Source: Paramecium sonneborni
Lineage: Eukaryota; Ciliophora; Oligohymenophorea; Peniculida; Parameciidae
Assembly: GCA_905182985.1 (NCBI GenBank)
Contig: CAJJDN010000028.1
Coordinates: 157,033 to 221,032 of the forward strand
Direction of reading: 5' to 3'
Length of the DNA stretch: 64,000 nucleotides
The notes under the pieces are model-generated. The model did not search any database and was not told the DNA's origin. It saw only the letters and a program-made list of their open reading frames with translations. Below are positions 39,340-51,973 of this stretch, one piece after another (the first letter of the stretch is position 1; the number at the start of each line of letters is the position of its first letter). The position numbers and the translations under genes are program-made.

Positions 39340-40192
39340 ATGAGAATTTTTAAATAAGCATTTGAAACTATTCAAGGAAAAAAGTAACAAGAAGAAAATA
39401 AATCCAATCCTAAAGACTCTTTTTATATAGATCAATAATTTATGACTCCTGAATTCTTATATCAATCCAATCAAAATCTTGCCTCTAAGAATAAAAATAC
39501 TTTAACTTAACAATTTTTTATCACTTTAGCTAATTTAGAATATCTATTTCATAAATCTCCAATCAAATAAGTTAATACACTTGATAAATTAGTTGGAATG
39601 TATTAAGAATGTATATAATAATATGACACACTTCTTGATCCTATTAAATATTACTTTCTTTATAAAATTAAGAATCTTATCATATAATCAGAATAATCTG
39701 TTTAAAGAGAATCCTGCTCTATTCAATCCATTAATAGTTCCAAGTATTTTACATCATTTAATTCTTAATAGAAAATAACCAATATAATAAATTGATATCC
39801 ATGTTAATTAAGAATTTTTAGATTTCACAGATAGAATTGAAAAACCTACAGAATATGCTACTCCAAAAGATGAAGATTAATTTCAATAAGAAGAAAACTT
39901 AAAAATAATCAATTAATTGTAAAACTTAATAGACGATTCACATCCTCATAAATCTACTGATTAACTCAATTTCAAAAAAAATCAATTATAATCTAATTCA
40001 AATGAATTTTATAATCATCCTATTCAAAATTCATAATCAAAAAGTACACCAAATTTACTTTGTTCAACTTAACAAATAACTTAAGAATAATTAAAATTAG
40101 ATGATGTTGAAACTTAATTATTAACTTAATCAAAATCTATTTAGGATAGGTTACTTGCAAGACAAAGAAACAAATAAAAAAAGGATAATTGA
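39340..40192 (+). CDS. Hypothetical protein
   Basis: ATG 39340, TGA 40190-40192; a 22-nt intron (39571-39592) leaves 277 codons. The N-terminal half is helical (TQQFFITLANLEYLFHKSPI), then a mildly hydrophobic stretch after the intron (MTHFLILLNITFFIKLRIL) and IVPSILHHLILNRK. The C-terminal half is Gln/Asn/Ser-rich low complexity ending DRLLARQRNKQKKDN. No domain recognised. It starts 43 bp after the TTL-family stop and ends 60 bp before the ORC1-like start, so three plus-strand genes follow closely. Confidence 0.7.
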
Positions 40193-40252
40193 TTTTTAAT
40201 TTATTTTATATCAGAAATTTACTTATAAAGCGCTCATTTTATTATAAATTAT

Positions 40253-41455
40253 ATGTCAAATAAATTAACTAAGAAAGCTGCAAATTAAAAAAATCAAAAA
40301 AAGTAGCCTAAATAATATGAATCAATATATGATTAAAATAACAATACTGTTCAAAAATTATAATAATTAAAATTCAGAGAATATGAATAAAATTAAATCT
40401 AAAAATTCATAATTTCTAATGATGAATATAAATTATTATTTTTAACAGGATAATCAGGAACTGGTAAAACATCTCTTATTCATCAATATTCCAGATTATG
40501 GAAAATTAAGAATTATAAAATCATATATACAAATGCTATGGGATTTTTCAATTATAAAGAAGTTATATAATATTTATCAAAATAATTATAATTACGTGGA
40601 ACTGATACTCATCAAGACTTAGTAAAGAAATTATAAAAACACACATCAAGTAAACTGTATTAAATATTTTATTAATTTTTAGGATTATAATTTTGGATGA
40701 ATTTGAAAATTTATTTAAAGGAAATGATATTGAAGCTTTTTAATTATTTTAATTATCCAAATATGTTCATCTTATAGGAATCAATAATAATATAGGGTTT
40801 CTAGAAGTTTAATTTAAAAAATAATAATTAAAATACCTCCTTATTAAAATATATTTTTAGAACCTTACACTTTGAATTAGGTACAAGAATTAGTAAATGA
40901 TATTCTAAATTAAAAAGATAATATGTAAATTATATTAATATAAATTAAAGTGAATTAGACAAAAATATTGTTAAATTAATGATATCAAAAAGTTATAATG
41001 AGAAAGGCGGAGATATGAGATCGATTTAAGAAGTTTTGAATGAAATAATGAGAAATGTTAAAGATGTTAAGTCTAATGAATAAATAAATTTAAATAGAGT
41101 TGATTTCTAGATGAAAGAAGTAGTTGGAAGTTTAGCCTTTAATTAATAATTAATCTTAATAGGATTAATGGTTTTATTGAAAGATAATAAAACTAATTTT
41201 GAAATAGATATGTAAGATTTAATAAGAAAAGTGAATGAAATTAAATATAAAATGAGTTTATAATTAAATATAGATTTAGAAGAGGAAATAATTGAATTAT
41301 AGAATTATAATTTTTTTGATATAAGAGAAGTAATAAAAGAATAGATGAGTTTTAAAGTAAGAATAAAAAAGGTAAAATGTAAATTTACATCAGATGAATT
41401 GAAATATTAATTATCTGATATAGATATTCTTAAAAACATTATACAATAATTATGA
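40253..41455 (+). CDS. ORC1/Cdc6-like AAA+ ATPase (one unresolved frame break)
   Basis: ATG 40253, TGA 41453-41455. Introns 40622-40650 (29) and 40925-40950 (26) fit. Walker A is FLTGQSGTGKTSLIHQ and Walker B IIILDEFENLFK (ORC/Cdc6-type 'iilDE.d.L'). Sensor 1 is LIGINNNI, then KIPPYQNIFLEPYTLNQVQ (family 'i.F.PYt..ql'), and sensor 2 GGDMRSIQEVLNEIM ('GD.R.al....'). The C-terminal ~130 residues should form a winged helix. Such proteins bind origins and load MCM. Between about 40770 and 40833 the frame must shift by one base and no GT..AG intron of suitable length exists. A homopolymer indel in the assembly or a true break are the options. Confidence 0.8.
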
Positions 41456-42362
41456 ATATATTTGATATTTAATCATTAAGATCATATTACCACTCCAAAA
41501 CTAATTAACCATGCCGCAAAAGAACTTATAAGTTAGGAAGCTAGTATAAAGTTTACTCTTTTTCAAGAACATATTCTAAATTGAAACCAAGTTAATCTTT
41601 TAGTGAGAAGATACCAGTTATCTCTGACGAAAAAGCTTTAAATTAGAGTTGTTAATGTAATGAATGTGGAGGTAAAATTTAAAAGAGATTACTCCAGAAA
41701 TAAGATAACAATCAAATTCATCTAGATTAGACTATTAAAGTCAAATATTTAGAATTGGATAAAAGTCCTAAAAATATGGAAACTCAACTACGTTCAAGTG
41801 GAAATCCTTCTATGTAAATTTAATTCATTTATATTTAAGACATACACCTGTAAATGTCAGTAAAGGACGAATAAAATATAAACAAATCAATCATATTCTT
41901 TAAATGGTACATGTAAAAAGTGTATTATCAAAATTAGTAAATTCTCAAACAATCAAATAATAGTAATAACAACTTTTTTAATCATCTCCATAGATTATCT
42001 CTGAATTTACTTAGTAGATATAAGCTTAAAAACCCTCTCTATAAAAAGATAGACAAAGCCCTTTCATTGGATTAAGATTAAAAACAGAACCAATTATGCA
42101 ACAATAATAATATCGACTATCTATTGATACCAAAAAGTTTTATTATCCAAGAGTTTCTAGAATAAGTTAAATTGGAGCTTCTAATCTTCTTAATTCATCC
42201 TCAGGAATTGATAAGAAACCTATGAATAAATTAGTTGCTCTTACAAGTAGATATAAATCTCCAGATAATCATAAAATAAGAACATTATCTTAAAGAATTC
42301 AAGGTATTTATTTCCAAAAATCTGATTTAAAACTCAAAGACATTGTAAAGAGACAAAATTGA
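41452..42362 (+). CDS. Hypothetical Gln/Ser-rich protein overlapping the ORC-like stop
   Basis: ATG 41452 overlaps the upstream TGA (ATGA). Stop TGA 42360-42362. One 26-nt intron (gtaaatttaattc...taag, about 41815-41840) leaves exactly 295 codons. Notable pieces: CQCNECGGKIQKR (possible small zinc-binding knot), a Gln run and a C-terminal Ser/Lys-rich region (GASNLLNSSSGIDKKPMNK). No domain recognised. The next in-frame ATG is over 300 bp downstream, inside the conserved-looking frame, so the overlapping start is the best guess; an upstream non-overlapping transcript start is not excluded. Confidence 0.65.
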
Positions 42363-43961
42363 TGTTATTATTAAATTATGAAAAAATTAAGAGTATAACA
42401 ATAAAAATAATCAAGATTTCCTATGACAACAAGACCTTTATAAATATTTGATTTAGAAACTTAAAAATAAATAGAAAAGAGATTCACTTAAATTTATAGA
42501 TCAACCTTAAAATGAAACAATTAAATTATTAATAGTTGAGATGGGCAAACAAAAAGTTATTGACATTTAATCATTCTTAAAAAAAATTCATTACAGAAAC
42601 TCAAATGATTGAATAATTGTCATTTTCAAAGCGAAAATTAATCTTGTATAGAGTAAAAACAAATTAATAAAATTAAGCAAAAACATGGGGATTTTTTTGA
42701 TCATTTTTTTCACAAATTAGAATTTAAATAATTAGTTTCCTTAATAAACCTTTTCAAATGATGTGTATATATAGAGATTTACTCTTAATAACGTTTTATT
42801 TTTGAAAAATTCAATAATATCTAATTTTATTATTGATTGTTAAAATATAAATTTTATTATCAAATACATTTACCTTCAGCAGAAAAAGTAACTTAATTAG
42901 AAACTATATCATCTATATTAAAAATTAGGATTTTTTCTATTCATGGAATGATGAGTGATAATTGGGATATAGAAGGGAAGGTGAAAAGATTTAAATTAAA
43001 AAGAAAATTAATTTAGATTTGGAGTTTTAGCATTTGATAATAATAAAAGAGAGAATTTTATAAAGTTATATTCATCAAGCATTAAGATAAGATCTAAATA
43101 TGATTCTATAAATCTAAATGATCCTTCTAATCTTCCTGAAAAGAATTAAATTCAATTATTATTATGATTTTAAAAGTTATTTGTAAAAAAATTACTTATA
43201 AAAATGTAAAAAACTATACAAGAATTTATTTTTTCAAAAAAACTTCCAATTTATTAAAATAAATTATCAAGATTTAATTTAGAAAAAGAGTTTTCATCTA
43301 ATGTTAAAAAATGACAATATCTCAAATTAAAATAAAAACTTTATCGTATTTTAAAATAAGAATTTTATTACACATTAGATGACATATATGTTATGGATTA
43401 AGATAGAAATTTTACTTTATAATAAACTTCTATACATGCATGTAAATTATATTTTAATAGATTTTAGCATGAAATATGGAGCTAATTCTAATTTCTTATG
43501 TAATGATGGAACATTGATATTATACATATGATAGTTAAATCAAAAAGAATAGATGCAATTAAATCTGTATATATATTTTTTAAGATTAGATACTTGCTTT
43601 TAAATAATGTTAGAAGCATAAATATTGTAAATCAATATTATTATACTCCTTTAGTTTATACGACAGACAAAATTATAAAATAATTAAGTATGAAATAACA
43701 AGGGATTGTTTGTGTTTCGAAATAATTTACAGAGATTAAAAATAATGAAATTCTTTTATCAAAAGATATTGTTATCTAATGTGATTGATGAATTTGATTT
43801 ATTCATCTTATTTTAATTTCTTTAAAAATTTGGTTGCTAAAAATAATATTACTGAAATTTTATCTTTCTTGATTATTAGTTAATACAAATAAATTGTATT
43901 TAATTGGTAAAAATGAAAAAAATTAACTAATAATAAAATCTTTATAAAAAAATAAAATCCA
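42363..43961. other. Degenerate AT-rich region with ORF scraps
   Basis: No intact gene. Scraps: a 46-codon plus ORF at 42378-42515 (basic, KKLRVQQQKQSRFPMTTRP) and a frame near 43020-43165 (FGVLAFDNNKRENFIKLYS...) closed by TGA. The pattern of short protein-like stretches in changing frames suggests an old decayed gene. Confidence 0.35.
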
Positions 43962-44395
43962 ATGGCAGATGTATGAATCACCTAATTTAAAAATAGCCTA
44001 TCAAAATTGTTATGTGCATTCTTTGTTGTCCTTAGTGGTTCAGTTACTTCTCTTTTTTGCATAATTGTGCAAGGACTTGTGATATTACATCAAAAAGTAA
44101 CAGTTGCTCTTTTATTGTATTTAGCCTTTAAAGCCATACCTAGTTAACTTTGGAAAGTTTTGTTTGCTATTTTTATGGTATTTTGTGGATTCGAAATTGT
44201 TAATTGTGTACTTTGCATAGTAGGATGTATTCATTGTTTTGGAACTCCATTTTCAGTTTTTATTTTATATAATATTATTAGGCATATTAATCAGGCAGCA
44301 CATGGGTTGATTCTTTTCATAAAATGGTATTAGAACCAAGTTGTGATTTTGAAGGGAAAATAAGTGAAGTTTTAAACAAAGCCTTTGCACGTTGA
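43962..44395 (+). CDS. Small multipass membrane protein (119 aa)
   Basis: ATG 43962, TGA 44393-44395. Three introns, 43971-43996 (26), 44014-44035 (22) and 44256-44281 (26), leave exactly 120 codons. The product has three hydrophobic segments (IGSVTSLFCIIVQGLVIL, VALLLYLAFKAI, WKVLFAIFMVFCGFEIVNCV) and several Cys (CVLCIVGCIHCFG), then a soluble tail (GSTWVDSFHKMVLEPSCDF, EGKISEVLNKAFAR). G+C is higher than in the degenerate flanks. No family recognised. Three introns in 434 bp is dense even for Paramecium. Confidence 0.65.
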
Positions 44396-45381
44396 TTATA
44401 ATTATTACAAATTGCACCAAAATAAAATTTCTTCATTTTTCATTATATGATAATATTTACTTAATTTATACCTCAATAGTTAATATTTATTAACTTAAAC
44501 TAAACTCATTCTAATTATTACACAATGGGATTTCAAAAACAAAATTTATTTGAAATTCTCTAAAATCACATATTCCAGAAGATTCTTATAGCATAAAATA
44601 AATTAATAAGAAATTTTAATCTTTGAAATTGTGCTACTGTTTTGATTTTATTATTTTTATAAACTTTAAATAAGCAAGGTTAAGAGAATAAACTAATTAT
44701 AGAAATCATTGCTTAATTATATTCAAAAAATCATATAATTATATCGTATTAAATATTAATCCCAACTATATAAGTATACTGATTTAATTATTCAGCTACT
44801 TCTATTATTTAACTAATTTCATATCAGATTGTTAGTATTGATTCTAAAATGACATCAAAATTAAATATCAGAATACAAAGAAAATTAATAAGAATCTCAA
44901 TAATAATTTAAATTAAAAATTAGACTTCTAACAATCAGAAGTATATGAGAAAATTAAATGTAATTCTTTCTAAATGTTATTTATTTTATTATGATTTTTT
45001 TTATTTAAATAACTACTTATCACAATTTATTCTTGATATTTGAACAAGATTAAAGTTAAAGTTCAAAATATCAACTCAAATGACTATTCTAAAACCTTAA
45101 GATTTATTTCTTTATTATTGAATGTTAAATATATTGAAAAATATGCTTTTCATTATCTAAAAATAAAACAAAATAATTAAATAAATTTAATACTTGTATT
45201 ACTTAGATTTCTAAATAAATTTAATAATGCGTCAAAAAAATCCAATATATATTGTATTATCATAGATACCTTATGATAGTTTGCCCTATCTAAAATTTTC
45301 TTAAACACTGCTACATTAAAAAAAAAACAAATAAATATTGAAAATTTTAAGTAGATTTCTCAAAAATAAATAAATAAAATA
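44396..45381. other. Intergenic/degenerate region
   Basis: About 1 kb, AT-rich. Only short frames such as a Lys/Asn-rich stretch near 44.85-44.95 kb. Nothing that can be called a gene. Confidence 0.4.
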
Positions 45382-46373
45382 ACATGTAAATGAAAGAAAA
45401 TAGCAAACTATATGAACTAATTGGCTAAATTAAATTATAGAAATATTGGGCAATATGAATCTTAACAGAATTTTAAGTCAAAAAATAAATAAAAAAATGT
45501 AGATTTCTTAAAGTCAATTTATTAAAATATAAGAGCTACTTAAATAAATTTCTAATATATTATTAAATGAAGAGGGACGATATGAAATAAAAAATGGATT
45601 ATAAAACCATTGTATTAGGATGAAAATATAATCTGTGATACTTTTTTATAAATTCGTGAGAAGATAATAATTAAGATATCTAATTAATAATATTAATAAA
45701 ATATAAAAATGGGGTTAAAGGAACTATTCTTATTTAAATGAACTTTTGAATTTGACATATCTGGATTTAAATTGATGAATAAAATAATTAAAACTAAATT
45801 ATTTTATGATAATATTCTTAAAATATCGTCTATGTGTTAATCAAATGAAAATATCTTTTAACTAATAAAATCAATTACAACAAAAGTAAATTAATTATTT
45901 AAAGAAATAAATCTTTAAATTAAATAAGTTAGCATTGAATTATGTATTGATTTATTTGGTATATGATTATAAAAAGATTTTATTTAATCAATAGTTTGAA
46001 TACTTTTTTAATTTAATTCAAATATTTACAGACTCTTCCTGCTTCTATCCTATTTTAGTTTAATTTGAATAATAATTAGAATTTATTCTATTAAGTTATT
46101 AAAAAACAATATCTAAATTTAGAAAATTAGTCTATTTTTTATTATATTATAGTTATATTTGAGACATACCAAAAATATTAATAGAGCCAACTAGAAAGTT
46201 GATTCTTAAGAAAAATTTATTGAACTAAATTTTAAATATTACAAAATTCATCTCTTAAAACAATTGAGAAATTAAAATTTTAAAAAATGCTTAAATAAGA
46301 GTATTCTAATTAATCTGCAAGACTCGAAAGATAATACTATTTAATGGATATTTGTTTATTTATAAATAATAGA
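45382..46373 (+). pseudogene. Frame-broken hypothetical gene
   Basis: Consecutive protein-like frames run left to right with stops between them. They are ATG 45455-TGA 45775 (106 codons, LLKQISNILLNEEGRYEIK...), ATG 45775 onward (MNKIIKTKLFYDNILKISS..., overlapping the previous stop as TGATG), then FNQQFEYFFNLIQIFTDSSC and further pieces to about 46373. Gaps are not bridged by plausible 19-33-nt introns. It is best read as a decaying gene of at least 300 codons of unknown function. Confidence 0.4.
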
Positions 46374-46406
46374 AATTTGATGGTATTTTTTAATTAATAA
46401 ATATAT

Positions 46407-47367
46407 ATGAATTTATAAAATAATAGAAGAACTTATCATAAAAAGGAAGAGTTAAATAAGAAAACATCAATGCTTTCATGCTTTTCCATATTGGCATTTT
46501 CGCTTACTGCATTTGTTTTTATAATAAAGGGTAGTATTGATGCGTATGAATAATCTAATCTTTCTAAAACTGAATGTCCTTAAAATTATACTGATCTTAA
46601 AGGAACCCACAAACTCTTATCTAGAATTAATAGAGATAATACTAAGAATCCATAATATACATAAGTAATTTATGATTTGATTTTAAGGGATTATTATTTG
46701 TTAATGAGACAACACTTCTAGAATCTTCAGGATAATATGGAAAAAGCTCTATTCATTATTTAAATTTAAATGATGTTGATAATTTGATTTTTAATTATGA
46801 ATTGCCATCAAATTAATTTGGGGAAGGATGTGACATAATAAATAATAAGGTTTATCAATTGACTTGGTTAGAAAGAAAAATGTAATAATGAATAAATTAT
46901 ATATAAGTAATGTATTTAATGCAGATGATTTAAGTTTTATAACTGATATGAAATTAGATGATAAAGTAGCAGCTGGATGGGGATTAACTCATAGAGTTTT
47001 TAATGGTGAAATATAAGTATTGATAACTGATGGTTCTAATTAAGTTCATATAGCAGATGAAAATTTTATAGTTTAATAATCTATATCTATATTTGATGAT
47101 AAAAAAAAACCAGTTACAAATTTAAATGAATTGGAATATGTAAATGGAACTTTATTTGCTAATATCTATTTAACATCAAAAATAGTTGCAATTGATTTAG
47201 AAAATTAGAGAATCATAGCTACATTTGATTTCAAAGATTTGGTTAAGGATGCTAATAGAAAAAAAAGAGATGAATGTTTAAATGGAATTGCATACAATTA
47301 ATATTCAGATTCATTTTGGGTTACAGGAAAGAATTGGGGATTTATTTAAGAAGTTAAATTGTTTTGA
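46407..47367 (+). CDS. Glutaminyl-peptide cyclotransferase (plant/bacterial-type QC)
   Basis: ATG 46407, TGA 47365-47367; introns 46665-46687 (23) and 46882-46907 (26) leave 304 codons. The family (Glu_cyclase_2 beta-propeller) is recognised by QGLLFVNETTLLESSGQYGK (family 'FTQGL....tLyESTGlYG.S'), FGEGCDIINNKVYQLTW, AAGWGLTH, ELEYVNGTLFANIY and LNGIAYNQYSDSFWVTGKNW at the end. These enzymes convert N-terminal Gln to pyroglutamate. An N-terminal TM anchor (SCFSILAFSLTAFVFIIKG) after a short basic head predicts a type II ER/Golgi or surface protein, the expected place for this reaction. No truncation: the C-terminus finishes right after the last blade. Confidence 0.9.
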
Positions 47368-47767
47368 TATTTATTTTATACAAAAATTAAATAAAATATT
47401 AAATAATATAAAGATTGACATTGTTTTAGTTCTTTATTTCATATATAAATTTGTAAAGAAATATATTTAAATAATAATTAAAGTAATGATTAAATTACTT
47501 GATGTAATAATATATAAGATTTTCTATGATAATATAAAGAACTTAAAGTGAATAACCAAAAAAAAAGGGTGATTGTATAATGTAAAAATGAAATTAATAA
47601 AAGAAGGATCTAAATAATTTGAGAATGTGGAATATATAAAATTAAATAAAGATTTTTTTATAAAGATTTTTCAACATTAATTAAATTAAAAAGGATGTAA
47701 GAGATGGCAAGTGTTAAAAGATAATTAAGAAATATTATAATATTAAAAAATAAATTAAATTAAAATA
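47368..47767. other. Intergenic region, no gene seen
   Basis: 400 bp, AT-rich, between two plus-strand genes. Short frames only, no recognisable gene. Confidence 0.45.
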
Positions 47768-50587
47768 ATGGGAAATGCTGTTTTATGTTAAGAATAAAAG
47801 AAAAAGCCGACAAGAGGTAAACAAACTGATAGATCACAAAAGAAATTAGAAATAAGTGAAAGTGCACCTTAAAGTCAAAGAATTTAACAGTAATAATAAG
47901 TTAGAACTCCAAAACCATAATAAATTGATAGTTATAATTGTCAAGTACATTCAGATGAACCAATAAAAGCTGTTTGTATGTGTGAAGATTGCTAACATAA
48001 TAATAAAATTTTATGTGTAGAATGCTTGATAGATTATCCTTGTAGTAAGAAACTTCGAATCACAGATTATTTGAGACATTTAAGAAGTTGTTTATCAAAA
48101 GATGCATAAGAAGCATTTATGGAATTATTTGATGAAAAGAATCAGGTTAAGTCTGATCTGAATAGATAAATAACAGCTGTGATTGAAATGGTGTTAACAA
48201 AATTGTCTTCAATTGGATAACAATATGTTCCAATTTTAATTACTAATTATTATTGGGCTTCATAGAAATTACCATTCAAATTAAAAGAATAGACAATTCA
48301 TTAACTTGAACTTATTTTAGAGAGTATATTAATAATTATAATATGACTATTTTAGATAAGGCAAATGAGGCTCATTCAGAAACTTTAGATTTTGCAATCT
48401 ATTTAATTTAAAATAGAGGAGTAGTAGAAACTATGTGTGAATAAATAGAGAAAAAAAAAAATAGAATTACAGAATTTTCAAATGATTTTGTATTTAAGTT
48501 TAATCAAGTAGTAAGTAAATATATGACAGCAATTGAAGTAATTATATTGTAGAACTATCTTAGTTCTTATTTCATTTATTAACTACTCCTATGGAATATT
48601 TATTAGATGAAGATTCTAAACCTTAATTAATGAGTAAAAGGGTTCCTTAAAATAAAGACTAATCTAATATTATTAGTAAAGTTAAATAAAATGATGATAA
48701 ATAAAACATTACTTCTCCTAAAGAAATCTAATAGGCTAATAATTAATAGAATCAATAATAATAAAAAGTCAATTTTAAATGTTTAGCTCATAATTAAGAA
48801 GTAAAACTGAAATTAAATTAGATAGGTGTTAGCTATATGTGTAAAATTGGATTGTTAACATAAGGATCGAAAAATGTGTGCAGATTGTTTAATAGATACT
48901 AAATGTGTAGATAGAATGAAGATGAGTGAATTTAGTGCTAGATTGGGTAGAATTTTAAACAAAGAAATAATTGAGTAATTGGCAATTCCTTGGGATGATT
49001 TAAGTATTCATAAAGGAATTGAAAAACTATTTAGTACAGCAGGAGAAAATGTTAAGAATTTATTAACAGAATAGGTACTTACTGTTAAAGAAATGTTTGT
49101 TAAATATCATTTAATAGAAGAATCTACTCCAAAAGAATTAAGAGGATAATTTACAAAGGAATACTTTGATCAATTTATTCATATGATGACTGTATAGTAT
49201 ATTATTTAAATTATTATTTTTAGAAAAATAGCATCAAATAATCCTGCTGTTATTTTAGGAATAAAATTTATTAATAATAAACAGTTAATAGATAATATGT
49301 TGAGTGCAATAGTTAAAACTGAATAAGTGTTACCAAAAAAGGCAGATAAATTACAACATAAATTAGTCAGCATTAGTCAATTATTTTTGGAGAAAATTTA
49401 GAATCTTATGGATCTATATAAATAACATGGTGAAATAGAAGCTATTTAAAAATAATATCATTTATTAAATAGTGAACCATTTTGTTTAGAAGAAAGCATC
49501 TATAAAATAAAATAAGATGGTAAAAGTTTAAGTGAATGGGAACCTTTTCATTTTTTTAAACCATCAGATAAAACTATTATTGATGTTTGTTTTGTTAATG
49601 AAAATTTAGCTGCAATAGCTATTATTGATGGAACTATTATAATTTATAATGTAAATTTAAAAAAATAAACTCAAATTTTAAAACATGGAATATTTGTATT
49701 TTCTTTAAGAGCATTTTAATTTAATGGATAATCAGTATTACTTTCGAGTGGATATTCGCCATAAACAGGTAATTCATTATGTAGTTGGGATTTAAAAAGT
49801 TTGAAACCATCATTCGTTGTATAATAGGCACATAATAATTCTATTAGAAAAATTAAATATTTACATGTTAATCCATAATTCTCATAAAACTTCTTTACTA
49901 ATAGCACAACTACAGCTTAATTAAGTAGTCAAGTATCTTAAACTGGAAGCATGAATAGTATATTTTTAGATATTGATGAATAAATAATCTCATGTTCTGA
50001 TGATGGAATCATTAAATTATGGAAATTAGATACTACATTAAAAATTGTTGAAGAACAAATATTAAAATAAGGTTAATAAGTCTTAGATTTTACATTATTA
50101 AATGGATGCATTCTAATTTCTGCAAATAATGATAAAACTGTTTCATTATCCTTACCATTTTCTAATATTAATCCATTTTAATATATCAATGATGATTGTT
50201 AAGTATATGCTGTCTCACCTATAGATTAATTAGTTTCAAAAAAGAAATAGACAACTTAATAAAAATTTATAACAGGAAATGAAAAAGGCATTGCTAAAAT
50301 ATTTTAATGGTAAAATGGAAGAGCTGTTATTATGAAATAACTCAATTTACATGATGATAAAATTACTAAAATTTCTATGTATTACTTCTTAATACATTAG
50401 GTTATAACCAGGTTTTATAGCAAGTGTAAGTAATGATAAATCCATTAGCTTAACATTAATACAATAAGCTAAAATCCTAACTAAAATTGAAAAACATGAA
50501 CATGGAATTGTTTCATTTGCTTACTATAAAGCTAATGGATTTATGATAACAGCTGATCAAGGAGGAAATGCTATACTTTGGAGATGA
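47768..50587 (+). CDS. Zinc-finger (B-box-like) and WD40-repeat protein
   Basis: ATG 47768, TGA 50585-50587. Five introns (32, 26, 25, 27 and 22 nt) leave exactly 896 codons. Two Cys/His zinc motifs: CQVHSDEPIKAVCMCEDC with NKILCVECLIDYPC, and CLAHNQ..AICVKLDCQHKDRKMCADCL. These look like B-box fingers, separated by helical regions. From about residue 500 a WD40-like propeller follows: DVCFVNENLAAIAIIDGTI, NSLCSWDLKSLKP, ISCSDDGIIKLWKLD, LISANNDKTVSLSLP, FITGNEKGIAKIFQW, SVSNDKSISLT and MITADQGGNAILW. The N-terminus MGNAVLC carries Gly2. The role is unknown; this plan (zinc fingers plus WD40) is common and expanded in Paramecium. Confidence 0.87.
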
Positions 50588-51303
50588 TTATTAATTGTTC
50601 AAGTCTAATTATTTTTTTTACTATAACTTTTAAATTAATTTCAATTTTTATCAAACTATAAATCTTTAGACCATTTAAATTATTTTATATATTTAATAAC
50701 TCTCATTTTCTAATTTATATCTATAATCATATTAATATATCAATATTTATTATCATTTTGTGATTCTTTCATTCATCAATTTATTCTAATTTCTAAATTT
50801 AAAAAAAATATTATTTTGAGTCTTCCATTTTAATTTAATTCTAAAAATATTTTAACCTCTTATTTAATAAAATTACTATTATTCTTGAATAAAAAAAATA
50901 GAAATTTTTTATCATTATAAATTAAAAATATTTTATATTTTTGTAAAGCGTATTATTTTTTCCTCATCTCAAATTTACCTTAACAAAAATTTTAATTTAA
51001 CTTAATTGATATTTCTGTCTATCTTTTTGAAAAATTTAATAAGTTAAATATACTAATATTTTATAGTAATTTATCAAATATTTATAACCTACAAATGGAA
51101 TTTTTCTTTATTTAATCATTTTTAATAAATTATTATTTGTATTTTGTAATATTAATGAAAAGACTTAAAGAAATCATTAAAATTGATAAAGATTTAATTT
51201 TGTTGTCTTAAAATGATAATATCAATAAATAATTTGATTATTTTCTCTCGTTTGTTTATATATTTATGATTATTTATTATAATTTATTTGTATATTAACT
51301 TTG
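50588..51303. other. Intergenic region, no gene seen
   Basis: 716 bp of very AT-rich sequence between two plus-strand genes. No ORF worth calling. Confidence 0.5.
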
Positions 51304-51932
51304 ATGAGTGATTAACTAAATTTTAATCTAAAATTGTATAGAGAAAGACTAAGTGATAAGTACTCAAGAAACTCATCAAATACAAATATAGGATAAGACA
51401 ATTAATTAAATAGTCAAAGAAAATCGTTTAAGAAAAAGTAATTATTAATTTAATATTAGTGCTCCAACTCTCGACTCAATATCAAGTAGATTGTAGAATT
51501 GCAGTGGAAATAAGATAAAAACAGATTCACGTGTTTGCTCTCCAAAAAACATTTCATCTCCTGTAACTGTTAATGGAATGTAATAGAAGTAAAAATAAAA
51601 TTTATTTAAGAATTAAATCCATAACAACTTCACCTTAATAATTTGTAAATAATAATTTTGGACACCCTATAAGTAGTCCTAAATAAGTAGTTACATAATT
51701 TTAAGGCTTTTACTAATCTCCAAGAGCATAAACTGATCGCAATGAGATTTAATCAATTAAAAGATATAACTCAAATAATGATATTACTGATATGATACCT
51801 TTCCATGATTTAGTTAATATGAGAAATAAACTAGAAAATTGTGATATAAATGCTGCAAATATATCACCAACATATCTTAGCGAAATAGTGAAATTAGCAC
51901 ATGTCATTAATACATAATTATAGAAAAAGTGA
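51304..51932 (+). CDS. Hypothetical Ser/Asn-rich protein
   Basis: ATG 51304, TGA 51930-51932; introns 51438-51459 (22) and 51589-51610 (22) leave exactly 195 codons. The middle is low-complexity with SP motifs (APTLDSISSRL, VCSPKNISSPV, SITTSPQQF, GHPISSPKQV, FYQSPRAQ), possible proline-directed phosphorylation sites. The C-terminus is helical (DMIPFHDLVNMRNKLENCD, SEIVKLAHVINTQL). No domain recognised. Starts 42 bp upstream of the GRAM gene on the same strand. Confidence 0.7.
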
Positions 51933-51973
51933 TAATGTAAAATAAATATATCTATTTTAAATAATATTATTAA

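Noticed and set aside
40650..40682. 33-nt intron at 40650-40682 in the ORC-like gene
   Set aside because: It keeps the wrong frame for the Walker B motif; the 29-nt intron 40622-40650 gives the right one.
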